Below, piece after piece: positions 32,871-41,747 of a stretch of 64,000 bases of DNA. Source of the DNA: MED-G105 sp038522945 (GTDB lineage: Bacteria > Pseudomonadota > Alphaproteobacteria > Caulobacterales > Parvularculaceae); NCBI GenBank assembly GCA_038522945.1, contig JBCBJV010000016.1:1-64000 (forward strand), written 5' to 3'. How positions within the stretch are numbered: the stretch's first letter is position 1; each line of letters starts with the position of its first letter. The notes under the pieces are model-generated. The model saw nothing but the letters and a program-made list of their open reading frames with translations, ran no database searches and was not told the DNA's origin. The translations under genes were made by a program, and so were the position numbers.

Positions 32871-35087
32871 ATGTCGACCAGCGTAAACGCGGCGCTCACA
32901 TCGTCAGCGAAGCCCTCGGCTATTCGACGGCTGGCGATCATTGGCGGCCGATTGGAAGACGATAACCGCGCGATTTATCGAGAGATGCGCCGACTAGCAG
33001 GCGGCAAGATCCTGATCTTCCCAACCGCGTCATCGGAACCGGTCGAAGTTGGCGAAGAGACCAAGGCAGCTTTTGAAAGCCATGGCTTCCTGGCAGATGT
33101 GGCCCCGGTTTACCTCGACAATCGGCAGCAGTCAGCGTTCGATCCGGTAATCGTCGCGCAGGTTCACGCCTCAGGTAGTATCTTTTTCACCGGCGGCGAT
33201 CAATCGAATATCTTAAGCACCCTCATCCAGAACGGTCAGCACACCCCGCTTCTGAAGGCGATCAAGACGGTGTATGAAGCGGGCGGGCTCCTGGCAGGCT
33301 CCAGCGCGGGGGCAGCGATCATGTCGAAGGAGATGATCCTCGGCGGTACCTCATTTGAATCTGTCATCCACGGGATCACTGATGATCCTGATCAGCCTGG
33401 ATTATTAGTGGGAAAGGGCCTCGGCTTTTTCCCGCAAGGGATGGTGGATCAGCACTTCATTAAACGTGGCCGCCTCGCCCGTCTTGTGGTTGCCATGGCA
33501 CACACAAAGCAAAAGCGCGGTTTTGGCATTGATGAAAATACCGCCCTGCTGGTGGAAGGCGATGAGGCCCGTGTTTGCGGGGAGTACGGCGTTTTATTTG
33601 TCGATACGCGCAAAGCCGACACGCAGCCGGATCTCGGCGTCTTCGACAATATTCGGCTTAGCTATCTGGATGATGGCGACCGCATCAATCTAAAGTCCTT
33701 TGGCATTACCGCCGGCGAGACGAAGCGCCGGGTGAAGAAGAGCGAAATCGCTTATCGCGCCCCGATCAGATCCCAGCGCAATGCATTTGGTGCGTATGCC
33801 ATCTATGACTTGATGGCTCGGCTCGTCCTCGGCGATCAGGCAACTTATGCCTCCGATAGTCTTTATGCGATTGATCCAAAATCGGGTGTCGGGGCCCATG
33901 TGGAATTCGACCGGGTCAAGCGCAGTTCGCGCTGTCTAATCGCAACGCCCACTGACGGCCTCAGAATGACCGCGATAAATTTCCGCACGTCTATTCGCAA
34001 GCAAGTGATGAACGCCTCCCGGCTCGAACAGTGGGAAATGCGCAATGCCCGGAGCTTCGGGATGGACCTCAATGAGCGCTCGCGGCTTATCCTGCTGGGC
34101 TCCTCGCCTCTATACTTTGATGAAGCACCTAAAGCCGACATCATCAACCTGATTGGGGAAGGCCCCATTGGCGTCTTTGCAGCCGCCTCAGCGGAAGCCC
34201 GCCGCACTGCGGAAGAGCATGTGGACTTCTTTAAGCGGCACGGCATTGAGGCCATCGATCTTGGCGTCACCATTGACAATGTGGAGTATGCTGAGCGCAA
34301 TCCGGAGATCCTCGACAAGATTGCATCCATGCGGAGCATTTTCATGTGCGGCGGCAATCAGATCCGACTGGTGGAAACCTTGCTTCACCGCGGAGAGGAA
34401 AGTGCGGTCCTAAGGGCCATCGCCAGTGCCTATGCCCACGGGGCAGCGCTAATTGCCTCCAGCGGCGCGGTTTCGGCCTTGTCCGGCGTCATGATTGCGG
34501 GCGGGTCGACTTATGAGTCCCTTCGTTATGGTGTTGCGTCCGACCTTGGTCACCAGGGCCTCGTGATCCAGGAAGGCGTCGGCCTTTTTGCCTCAGGCAT
34601 CGCCGACCAAAACATTATGACCGCCCGCAGGCTTGGCCGCCTTGTTGTGGCGTGTGCAGAAGAAAATGAGCGCTTCGGCGTTGGCGTGTGCGAGGAAAGC
34701 GCTGTCGTTGCCACCAAGTCCGGTCAGGAATTAACTGCTTTTGGCCAGCACGGGTTTGTTACGGTTGAGACCGACCCCACCGACAAAGACACAGCAACGA
34801 GCCGCCTTATCGCGCGGAACGTCAAACTAAAAATGTTCGGCCCCGGCGACAGCGTTAATCTACATTCAGAGCATATCGATCGAAAGTCAGACCCAGCCGC
34901 CACTAAGGCTGTCTTTGACCGGCTGCTTGATGATTTGATGCGCGAGGGGGTCGACCTCGATCTTTTGGAGCGAACGGGCCGCGACCCGGCCGCACGCCAT
35001 GCGGTCAAGATCCGCTTGACCCGTGAAAGTGACCTGGCGGCGACCATCGATGTGGAATGCCCAAGGGAAGAAAAAGACTTCTGCTAG
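32871..35087 (+). CDS. Two-domain cyanophycinase-like serine peptidase (S51)
   Basis: A 738-residue protein, over twice the usual 270-400 residues of cyanophycinases, which cut cyanophycin to beta-Asp-Arg dipeptides. Domain 1 (about 18-285) has TGGDQ (107-111), the nucleophile region AGSSAGA with Ser145, DQHFIKRGRLARL (193-205) and GIDENTAL (219-226): complete. A linker (about 290-400) leads to domain 2 (about 405-670), with CGGNQ (493-497), ASSGAVS where Ser531 aligns with Ser145 but the following A-G is G-A, and ADQNIMTARRLGRL in which the histidine of DQH is Asn581. Domain 2 is thus probably inactive or altered. It is coupled to cphA (10 bp gap), so synthesis and breakdown are in one operon. 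I see no signal peptide, so it should act in the cytoplasm. Confidence 0.92.
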   Translation: MSTSVNAALTSSAKPSAIRRLAIIGGRLEDDNRAIYREMRRLAGGKILIFPTASSEPVEVGEETKAAFESHGFLADVAPVYLDNRQQSAFDPVIVAQVHASGSIFFTGGDQSNILSTLIQNGQHTPLLKAIKTVYEAGGLLAGSSAGAAIMSKEMILGGTSFESVIHGITDDPDQPGLLVGKGLGFFPQGMVDQHFIKRGRLARLVVAMAHTKQKRGFGIDENTALLVEGDEARVCGEYGVLFVDTRKADTQPDLGVFDNIRLSYLDDGDRINLKSFGITAGETKRRVKKSEIAYRAPIRSQRNAFGAYAIYDLMARLVLGDQATYASDSLYAIDPKSGVGAHVEFDRVKRSSRCLIATPTDGLRMTAINFRTSIRKQVMNASRLEQWEMRNARSFGMDLNERSRLILLGSSPLYFDEAPKADIINLIGEGPIGVFAAASAEARRTAEEHVDFFKRHGIEAIDLGVTIDNVEYAERNPEILDKIASMRSIFMCGGNQIRLVETLLHRGEESAVLRAIASAYAHGAALIASSGAVSALSGVMIAGGSTYESLRYGVASDLGHQGLVIQEGVGLFASGIADQNIMTARRLGRLVVACAEENERFGVGVCEESAVVATKSGQELTAFGQHGFVTVETDPTDKDTATSRLIARNVKLKMFGPGDSVNLHSEHIDRKSDPAATKAVFDRLLDDLMREGVDLDLLERTGRDPAARHAVKIRLTRESDLAATIDVECPREEKDFC

Positions 35088-35116
35088 CCCTTCGCCGTCC
35101 CACTCGAAGAGCTGCA

Positions 35117-36433
35117 CTATCCATCCAAAAACAGAGCCGCGTGTCCCCAGGCATTACCGGTTTCGCCGTGGGGCCAGCTTTCCCGCTCGAGACCGATATA
35201 ACCAGCACTTGACGACTTGCCGAAACGGCCCTTTCTCTTGCCACGGAAAGCCTCATCGAAGCCCAGTCGACCAGACTCCTGATCGACCTTCAACATGTAA
35301 AAACCCTGCTCACCGCCGAGCTCAGCCCCTAGTATCAATCGATTGGACTGCGGATCTTTTGCGAGCCAGTGAGGCCTGAAATCATCTGGTGTTTTAAGAC
35401 GATGAACTTCCCTTGGCGATGACGGATCGCTCACGTCCAGTACGACAACGGTGCGCAAATGGCCGACGGGCTGAAGCCAATACTTGCCGACCCGAACCGG
35501 AATGCCGCAAGCGCCGCGAATCTGATCAGGCCGAGCGCGTACTGGCGTGTCCAGCGCATGGACCATTTCCAGCACCGGAGCGTCGGTCTCAATCGCCGAT
35601 AGGTGATAAAATGCGCACCCGTAGGAATTCAAAAATACATCGCCGTTTTCAAGAAGACGCGGCCCAAAACCCGCCGCCTCAGAGCCTTCTAGAGTTTTGC
35701 CTGAAGGCAGTCTGCCAACAGGCAAGGGCAAGGTATGAAGCAGTTCAAAATCTGAGTACCGATAAATCTGGATCACGTCGGCCCAGGTCTTTTCCATCAT
35801 AGGCGCACTGGTAACGACCAGTCTATCGCGGTCTGGCAACAACGCGAATGCGTATGGGCGCATTGGCTTTTCAAGTCCAGGTGCCGCGGCAGACGTGGTC
35901 CTTAATAATTCCCCATCGATTGAGTACTCCGCGATACCGCCGTGGTTGCCAGGCAAAACCGTCTCCTCAGAATACGGACTGTCCCCTTCACTACGCAAGA
36001 AACCCACAAGCCGCGTGCCCGATGGCGTGCGTGTATAGTCGTGGGGAAACCTCAAAGGATGAGGCGGCTGAAACGTTTTCTTTACGGTTAGCGCCGTCGG
36101 GTCACTCACGTCGACAATCAAGCTCATCTCCGGCTTGTGGGCGTTCATGAAGATCGGCTCACCGTCCGGCGGAACCACATACTCCGTATGGTGCGGCATG
36201 GTATCTTTATAGCCGATAGGCGTGGACGAAATCGGCGCGCCGCGGGTCTTGCTCGCTGGATCCACGTCGATAACCGCCAGGAAATCGGAATCAACTGCAT
36301 CCTGGTCCCCTGCGAAAATGAAGAGATAAGGCGAAGGATCACCTTCCAAGGGGATTTCTGGGCCGGCGCCGCCGCATGCATTGAGGCTCAAAGCCGCAGC
36401 TACGGTCATTATACGAAGTTTTAAGTCTAGCAT
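35117..36433 (-). CDS. Lipoprotein with selenium-binding protein (SBP56)-like propeller
   Basis: A 438-residue protein. The N-terminus is a lipoprotein signal (MTVAAALSLNAC, lipobox LNAC about 17-20). The body is a beta-propeller; YLFIFAGDQDAVDSDFLAVI and PHHTEYV resemble the SBP56/methanethiol oxidase family, whose histidines bind metal. Repeated V-D-V-S-D-P text (IVDVSDPTAL, VLDVSDPSSP) marks blades. It may oxidise a thiol or simply bind a ligand at the periplasmic face. It converges on the cyanophycinase gene with a 29-bp gap and has no obvious link to it. Confidence 0.65.
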   Translation of the reverse strand: MLDLKLRIMTVAAALSLNACGGAGPEIPLEGDPSPYLFIFAGDQDAVDSDFLAVIDVDPASKTRGAPISSTPIGYKDTMPHHTEYVVPPDGEPIFMNAHKPEMSLIVDVSDPTALTVKKTFQPPHPLRFPHDYTRTPSGTRLVGFLRSEGDSPYSEETVLPGNHGGIAEYSIDGELLRTTSAAAPGLEKPMRPYAFALLPDRDRLVVTSAPMMEKTWADVIQIYRYSDFELLHTLPLPVGRLPSGKTLEGSEAAGFGPRLLENGDVFLNSYGCAFYHLSAIETDAPVLEMVHALDTPVRARPDQIRGACGIPVRVGKYWLQPVGHLRTVVVLDVSDPSSPREVHRLKTPDDFRPHWLAKDPQSNRLILGAELGGEQGFYMLKVDQESGRLGFDEAFRGKRKGRFGKSSSAGYIGLERESWPHGETGNAWGHAALFLDG

Positions 36434-36561
36434 CCCGGTTCTCCCCCCTCAACGATCATCAGTGTTTTTCATTCATATCCCGAGCAGCTCGCCTTAACAC
36501 GTCTGACGCGCATATAGTGAGGGTCTTTTGATCACAACGTCTCCGGTGAGGAGAGATAAAC

Positions 36562-37635
36562 TCAGACAGCCAAGCGTTCCTCCAGATGATGGCGCTTCAA
36601 GCTCTTGATTGGCGTTCGCCCTAGCAACCTCAGGATCTTATTCTGACGGGCAAGAATGCCCTCCCCCAGAGTAGAGGCTTCCGGCGAAGACGGCCCACCC
36701 AGCGTATTCGTGCAATAGTGAGCGAGCGTTTCATAGCAGGTCATGACGTCCGCCAGCGCAACAGAGGGGTTTGTTGGGTTTTCCCGACCGGCTTTCTCGC
36801 GACGCTTTAAACGCTCGATTTCCAGAAAACAGTCAAACTCAATACAGGCCAAAGCGTAGTCACGCCAGGCGGAAGGAGAGCCAACGAGGTCTGTTAAGTT
36901 TCGGCCCGCCCCGTGATGATCGCCGTAAGGGGAGCAACACAATTCCAGAAATTCCAGGATCTTTGCTTTACTCCCTGCACAGACCATCCCGTTTGGAGAG
37001 GTAAAGATCTCATTTTCATCGGCATACGAATAGAGGTCTTTAGCGCTTACGCTAGCGTTCGAGGCGATTCTCGGATCAGCCTGCTCCATCATATGGTCAC
37101 CAATCATGAAAAGGCCCGTGATGAACTGATATTGGCTGGCCAACACATCAGAGGGAATGCTCACGTCCCCCAATTCGGGGGCACCGGCAGGCGTTGAATA
37201 CCTTGACCGGAATGCAATGACTGCCAGGCTCGCCCGTGAGACTACAAACAGATCCAGCAGCCCTGGCCGCCGAGTGGCCGGTTTCAGGTCCGGTTTTGGG
37301 AGCCGAGAAAAATGATCATCAATCACGGCTCTGGTGATAGCTGATGCTTCGTCAAAACAAGCCATGGCGATCCGCAGGGCCGAAACATTAATCTGCCGAC
37401 CAAAGCGAGACCCGTCATACTTACAGGCAGCTGTCTCGGTGGGGATTTGCCGATTGAAGACAAACGGCCTTGTGTTCGCTTCGCCAAGCTGTCGTCCACT
37501 TTGGGAGGTCATGGCGGAAATGCCTCGCCAAAGCCCGTAGCGAAACTCCATGGTTGGCGTCTCCCAAGGGGCGGGCAATGCCACGCGCGCTACCCTACGG
37601 GCGAAAGCCCTCATATTGTCTCGCGCAGCAACCAC
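36562..37635 (-). CDS. Uncharacterised protein, 357 residues
   Basis: No family recognised. The protein is soluble and mainly helical, with a basic N-terminal 20 residues (RAFARRVARVALP) that may belong to a wrong start; MEFRYGLWRG at residue 29 (37551) and MTSQSGRQLG further in are alternatives. Polar text such as YQFITGLFMIGDHMMEQADPR, FLELCCSPYGDHHGAGRNL and CFLEIERLKRREKAGREN suggests a regulatory or scaffold protein rather than an enzyme. It lies alone between the SBP-like lipoprotein and tRNA-Thr, with about 130 bp and 365 bp of flanking intergenic DNA. Confidence 0.6.
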   Translation of the reverse strand: MVAARDNMRAFARRVARVALPAPWETPTMEFRYGLWRGISAMTSQSGRQLGEANTRPFVFNRQIPTETAACKYDGSRFGRQINVSALRIAMACFDEASAITRAVIDDHFSRLPKPDLKPATRRPGLLDLFVVSRASLAVIAFRSRYSTPAGAPELGDVSIPSDVLASQYQFITGLFMIGDHMMEQADPRIASNASVSAKDLYSYADENEIFTSPNGMVCAGSKAKILEFLELCCSPYGDHHGAGRNLTDLVGSPSAWRDYALACIEFDCFLEIERLKRREKAGRENPTNPSVALADVMTCYETLAHYCTNTLGGPSSPEASTLGEGILARQNKILRLLGRTPIKSLKRHHLEERLAV

Positions 37636-38000
37636 GCTGATCTAACCTTCTTTCGTCGGAGCTCGAGTTTGGTCCGCTCCTTGTTCTCCACTTTGGTCCT
37701 AAAAAACAACAAATTTGTATTCGCTCGTCCCGCCAACCCATGCCTGGAGCTAGTTTAGGGTTAACGATGGATGAGCCAAGCCCATGACCCCGTGAGTCTT
37801 CGAGATCACGGGCAATACCAAAGAGTAAAGCCCTTACCCTTCTTTATACGGAGAACCCTATCCAATTCGTCGTGCCACGGGGCCAAGCACGTGGCACTGG
37901 GCGATTTGGGAAACGGGAAAACCTCGGCGAAATACAACTACATACCGAGATCAAGTGGCGAGCTTCGCTGTGCGAAGACGTCGAAAAAGACTGGAGTAGG
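37636..38000. other. Intergenic region before tRNA-Thr
   Basis: About 365 bp without a protein-like frame. It should include the promoter of the 357-residue protein. The segment 37771-38022 is open in one frame but has no ribosome binding site and runs into the tRNA. Confidence 0.5.
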
Positions 38001-38076
38001 TGGTGCCGCATGGGTGACTTGAACACCCGACCCCATCATTACGAATGATGTGCTCTACCAGCTGAGCTAATGCGGC
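38001..38076 (-). tRNA. tRNA-Thr (anticodon CGT)
   Basis: On the minus strand acceptor GCCGCAT pairs with ATGCGGC, followed by A and an encoded CCA. D arm GCTC/GAGC, anticodon stem CATCA/TGATG with loop TTCGTAA (anticodon CGT, reading ACG), T arm CGGGT/ACCCG-type. All arms are well paired. Confidence 0.96.
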
Positions 38077-38441
38077 AACTCTGATCGAACGCGGTCTATA
38101 GCGCGGCGATCTGGCCCTTGCAACTGCCAATCAGGCATCGGGCGATGGTCGCGAGAGGCGAGCGTTTGGCCGTTCGTATTCGTGTGGGGCCGTTAAGCTT
38201 AATCAATGGATTTTCGCCGGATTGGCATTTGTTGTCGCCCTGTTACCGGTGCGTCAATTTCCACTGGTATGATCAATTTGAGGCAGCAGCGACGGATTTG
38301 GAAGCGGCCGATCGTTTGTGCCTTTAGATTGCCTGAGGACTGGCAAGAAGACTGGCAAGAAGACTGGGAACAGGACTGGGAACAGGACTGGCAATCGGGC
38401 GAGCCAAGTCGCATCGCCACGAACGAGGGAGGGAGGCGTTG
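38077..38441. other. Leader region of the DUF1800 gene
   Basis: About 365 bp between tRNA-Thr and DUF1800. A frame from 38206 runs through a 12-bp tandem repeat and ends TGA overlapping the ATG at 38442, but lacks a ribosome binding site and family match; it may be untranslated. AGGGAGGG near 38430 serves the DUF1800 start. Confidence 0.5.
38338..38397. repeat. Five tandem 12-bp repeats
   Basis: Units at 38338, 38350, 38362, 38374 and 38386: two GACTGGCAAGAA, two GACTGGGAACAG and one GACTGGCAATCG. In the + frame each codes for D-W-Q/E-E/Q, in the frame of the 78-codon ORF upstream of DUF1800. Length multiple of three and unit variants suggest slippage-driven copy-number change. Confidence 0.93.
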
Positions 38442-40298
38442 ATGATAAGGCAGAAAAAGGCCGGGGCGTTGGGAAAGGCGCTCGTCGCCGCCATTGGTGC
38501 TATTGCAACCGTTAGCTGCTCAGACAGTGGATCTGATCCGGCTCCGAGCCCCGTCGCGACGCCTGCCCCGACACCGGCTCCATCCCCAGCTCCAGCACCG
38601 ACCCCACCTCCCGGAGGCACCACCCAACCGGAAACCATCGTTGCCTTTGCGAGCGTCGAGTCCACCGGTCGATTTGTGACACAGGCGACGTTCGGCCCAA
38701 CAGAGACGGACTTGACCGATCTGACCGGGACGAGCGCTTCAGAGTGGTATAGGGCTGAACTCACAAAGGCGCCGAGCCTCGCCCTACCCTTTGTCCAGGC
38801 ATTCATCGCAGAGGACGAATTGAATAATCCAAACCAGGATTTTTCGTTTCCTGCAAGCAACAGCCCCGGCATGGCATTCTGGCGGAATGCCGTCACAGGT
38901 GATGATCAACTCCGCCAGCGGATGGCATTTGCGCTTTCCCAAATTCTGGTCGTTTCCTCCGCAGACGACGAACTCTTTGGCCTGCCGGAGACTGTTGCCC
39001 ATTATATGGACATCCTGACACGGAACGCTTTTGGCAATTACCGCGACCTGCTGGAAGAGGTGACCTATTCGCCGGCGATGGGAATCTATCTGACTTATCT
39101 TCAAAACCAGGCAGGTGATCCGTTCACGGGCCGGGTGCCGGACGAGAACTATGCTCGCGAGATAATGCAGTTGTTTACGATCGGCCTTGTTCAGCTGGAC
39201 GCAAACGGTGACCCGGTCCTAGGCGCTGACGGCGAACCCATCGAGACGTATACGAACGATGATATCACTGGCCTTGCCCGCGTCTTTACCGGCCTCAGCT
39301 TCGGCGGTCCGGAATTCTTTTTTGATTTCAGCACCCTCGACGAAGACGCCTTGTTTTCGTCTATGGAGATATTTCCCGAGTTCCACTCAGACTTGGAAAA
39401 ATCTTTCCTTGGAACAACTATCCCCGCCAACACTGACGCCGCCACAAGTATCGACCAGGCCCTCGACACGCTCTTTAATCATCCCAACATGGCACCGTTT
39501 CTGGCGCGACAACTCATCCAGCGTTTCGTCACAAGCGATCCGACATCAGCCTATGTGGGGCGTGTCGCAAGCGCATTTGAGACCGGCACCTTCACACTCC
39601 CTGACGGAGTGGCCGTTGGCACCGGGGAACGCGGAGATCTCACGGCAACCTTGGCGGCGGTTCTCTTCGACGAGGACGCCCGGCGCGATCCAGCGCAACA
39701 ACCAAACACGTTTGGTAAAGTCCGTGAACCGATCATGCGATTTGTCCATTGGGCCCGTGCTTTTGACGCGACGACGGTTACCCCGGAATTCACCCTTGGC
39801 CTCTGGGACACTTCCGGTTCCGGCGAGCTTCTTCAGCACCCGTATCGGTCACCGTCGGTCTTCAATTTCTATAGGCCCGGATATGTAGCACCGGGGACTG
39901 AGAGCGGCGCGGCGGGCCTCACCGTCCCTGAGCTTCAACTCGTCAACGCCAGCAGCATTGTCGGCTACGTAAACTTTCTGAGTTTCTTCGGGTTTGAGCT
40001 CCAGCAATTCGCCGTTGACAACGATCTCGTCGACGCCGTTGATGCAGTCTCAAGTTTCCGTCCGGATTATTCGGAAGAAATAGCGCAGGCGGACGATCCG
40101 GAAAATCTTGTCGATCATTTGGATGAGCGGTTGTTGTATGGCCGTTTGAGCACAGAATCGCGCCAGGGGATGATCGATGTTATCTCGTTGATCCCACTCG
40201 AGAACGAATTTGATCCGAACTATGACGGCCCGCGTCTTAGGGCTCAGGTGGCAGTTGTCATGGCCATGACTACACCAGACTATCTGGTTCAGCATTGA
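38442..40298 (+). CDS. DUF1800 lipoprotein
   Basis: A 618-residue exported protein. The N-terminus ends in a lipobox-like VSC (AIGAIATVSCSDSG), followed by a Pro/Ala/Thr-rich linker (residues about 30-65) that would hold the domain away from the membrane. DUF1800 text: RFVTQATFGPTETDL, RMAFALSQILVVS, NYAREIMQLFTIGL and HPYRSPSVFNFYRPGY. Function is unknown; in many bacteria it is paired, as here, with a DUF1501 protein. ATG 38442 has AGGGAGGG upstream and overlaps a small ORF's stop (TGATG). The DUF1501 gene follows after 13 bp. Confidence 0.93.
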   Translation: MIRQKKAGALGKALVAAIGAIATVSCSDSGSDPAPSPVATPAPTPAPSPAPAPTPPPGGTTQPETIVAFASVESTGRFVTQATFGPTETDLTDLTGTSASEWYRAELTKAPSLALPFVQAFIAEDELNNPNQDFSFPASNSPGMAFWRNAVTGDDQLRQRMAFALSQILVVSSADDELFGLPETVAHYMDILTRNAFGNYRDLLEEVTYSPAMGIYLTYLQNQAGDPFTGRVPDENYAREIMQLFTIGLVQLDANGDPVLGADGEPIETYTNDDITGLARVFTGLSFGGPEFFFDFSTLDEDALFSSMEIFPEFHSDLEKSFLGTTIPANTDAATSIDQALDTLFNHPNMAPFLARQLIQRFVTSDPTSAYVGRVASAFETGTFTLPDGVAVGTGERGDLTATLAAVLFDEDARRDPAQQPNTFGKVREPIMRFVHWARAFDATTVTPEFTLGLWDTSGSGELLQHPYRSPSVFNFYRPGYVAPGTESGAAGLTVPELQLVNASSIVGYVNFLSFFGFELQQFAVDNDLVDAVDAVSSFRPDYSEEIAQADDPENLVDHLDERLLYGRLSTESRQGMIDVISLIPLENEFDPNYDGPRLRAQVAVVMAMTTPDYLVQH

Positions 40299-40311
40299 GG
40301 GGGGGGCGAGC

Positions 40312-41730
40312 ATGGCACAGTCTCGACGCGAATTTCTCTTAGGCGCTGGCGGCGCAGGGCTTTCCGCTGCGACCATGGGCACATTGAGCAACGCCCTCAC
40401 CGCTTTTCCAGCCAACGCTGCGGATACCTCCGGTTACAAAGCCCTTGTTTGTCTGTTTCTCTTTGGCGGGCTCGACAATCATGATACTGTCCTGCCATTC
40501 GATCAGGCGTCTTATGATCGGTATGCGGAGATTCGTGGTTCTCTACTCAGCCTTTACGGTAACCAGCCCGGTGGCAATTCGAGGGCGCGAGACCGGCTGC
40601 TACCATTAACGCCGACCAATGCGGCAAGTTTTGGCGGGCGTGAATTTGCATTGCCTGAAGAGATGGCCGGTATTCACGGGCTTTTTCAAGCGGGTAACGC
40701 CGCGATCATTGGGAATGTCGGCCCTCTCATTGAACCGGTCACGCGAACCACGTTTGAAAATGAATCTGCGTTATTACCAAAACGCCTTTTCTCCCATAAC
40801 GACCAGCAAGCAACCTGGATGTCCAATGCGCCAGAGGGCGCGCAGTTCGGCTGGGGTGGTCTGTTTGCGGATAATGTTCTTTCGGGCGCTCCAACAACCG
40901 ATCCATTTTCAGCGATTGCGACTTTCAACAACTCCCTCTTCCTTTCTGGACAAACCGCACAGGCCTATCAGGTGAGTACAGGCGGCGCAGCAGAGATCGA
41001 AGTTTTGCGTCGCTTTGAAGATGGGCAATTCGATGCTGCCTCAACGCAAGCCTTTCAGGCGCTACGCACCCATTTTGCTGCGGCGAACTATGCCGGTGCC
41101 AACCTTATTTCGCGAGATGTTGCTGCTGCACTCGGGACGTCTCTCACGACCAATGAAACCTACAACACTGCCATTGAAGGCGTCGCGCCTTTCACGACAG
41201 CCTTTCCAGAGAACTTCCTCGGCCAGCAACTTTCAACGGTCGCTCAGACAATATCCGTACGGGACACTTTAGGCGTAAGCCGGCAGATCTACTTTGTCGG
41301 CATCGGCGGTTTCGACACCCATTCCAACCAAGCTCAGGACTTGCCGGGCCTGCTCGGCCAGATCGACGGCGCAGTCAGCGCCTTCTTTGCAGCAATGCAG
41401 GAGCTTGGCATCGAGAACGATGTAACGCTCTTTACCGCATCGGACTTCGGCCGCACGCTGGCGATCAATGGCGATGGTACGGACCATGGTTGGGGCGGGC
41501 ACCATTTTGTCGTCGGTGGCGCCGTTGCCGGCCAGACCATCTACGGCGCACTTCCTGTCGCCGACTTCAACCATGCCCAGGACGCTGGTGGCGGAAGGCT
41601 CATCCCTTCCCTCTCCGTTGAGCAAATGGCAGCCCCTTTGGGCCGCTGGTTTGGCCTTAATGACAGCGAAATCGCGGCGGCCTTACCTGGACTTGCGGCG
41701 TTTGGTGGCAGCGAGCCGGGATTCATTTAG
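40312..41730 (+). CDS. DUF1501 protein with Tat signal
   Basis: A 472-residue protein of the DUF1501 family (alkaline-phosphatase/sulfatase-like fold). A twin-arginine signal (SRREFLLGAGGAGLSAA) predicts export in a folded state. Family text: LVCLFLFGGLDNHDTVLPF, FSHNDQQATWMSN, IGGFDTHSNQAQDLPGLLG and FTASDFGRTL with GDGTDHGWGGHHFVVGG near the end. The histidines and aspartates suggest a metal site. It is cotranscribed with the DUF1800 gene and the two products probably act together at the outer surface or in the periplasm. A G-rich Shine-Dalgarno precedes the ATG. Confidence 0.94.
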   Translation: MAQSRREFLLGAGGAGLSAATMGTLSNALTAFPANAADTSGYKALVCLFLFGGLDNHDTVLPFDQASYDRYAEIRGSLLSLYGNQPGGNSRARDRLLPLTPTNAASFGGREFALPEEMAGIHGLFQAGNAAIIGNVGPLIEPVTRTTFENESALLPKRLFSHNDQQATWMSNAPEGAQFGWGGLFADNVLSGAPTTDPFSAIATFNNSLFLSGQTAQAYQVSTGGAAEIEVLRRFEDGQFDAASTQAFQALRTHFAAANYAGANLISRDVAAALGTSLTTNETYNTAIEGVAPFTTAFPENFLGQQLSTVAQTISVRDTLGVSRQIYFVGIGGFDTHSNQAQDLPGLLGQIDGAVSAFFAAMQELGIENDVTLFTASDFGRTLAINGDGTDHGWGGHHFVVGGAVAGQTIYGALPVADFNHAQDAGGGRLIPSLSVEQMAAPLGRWFGLNDSEIAAALPGLAAFGGSEPGFI

Positions 41731-41747
41731 CAGCTGATTATTCCTGA

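Noticed and set aside
38338..38397. CRISPR-like array
   Set aside because: Twelve-bp units without spacers; a simple tandem repeat.
38199..38420. Minus-strand frame reading SQSCSQSS-type repeats
   Set aside because: A by-product of the 12-bp tandem repeat; no start signal, and it runs opposite to the DUF1800 gene.
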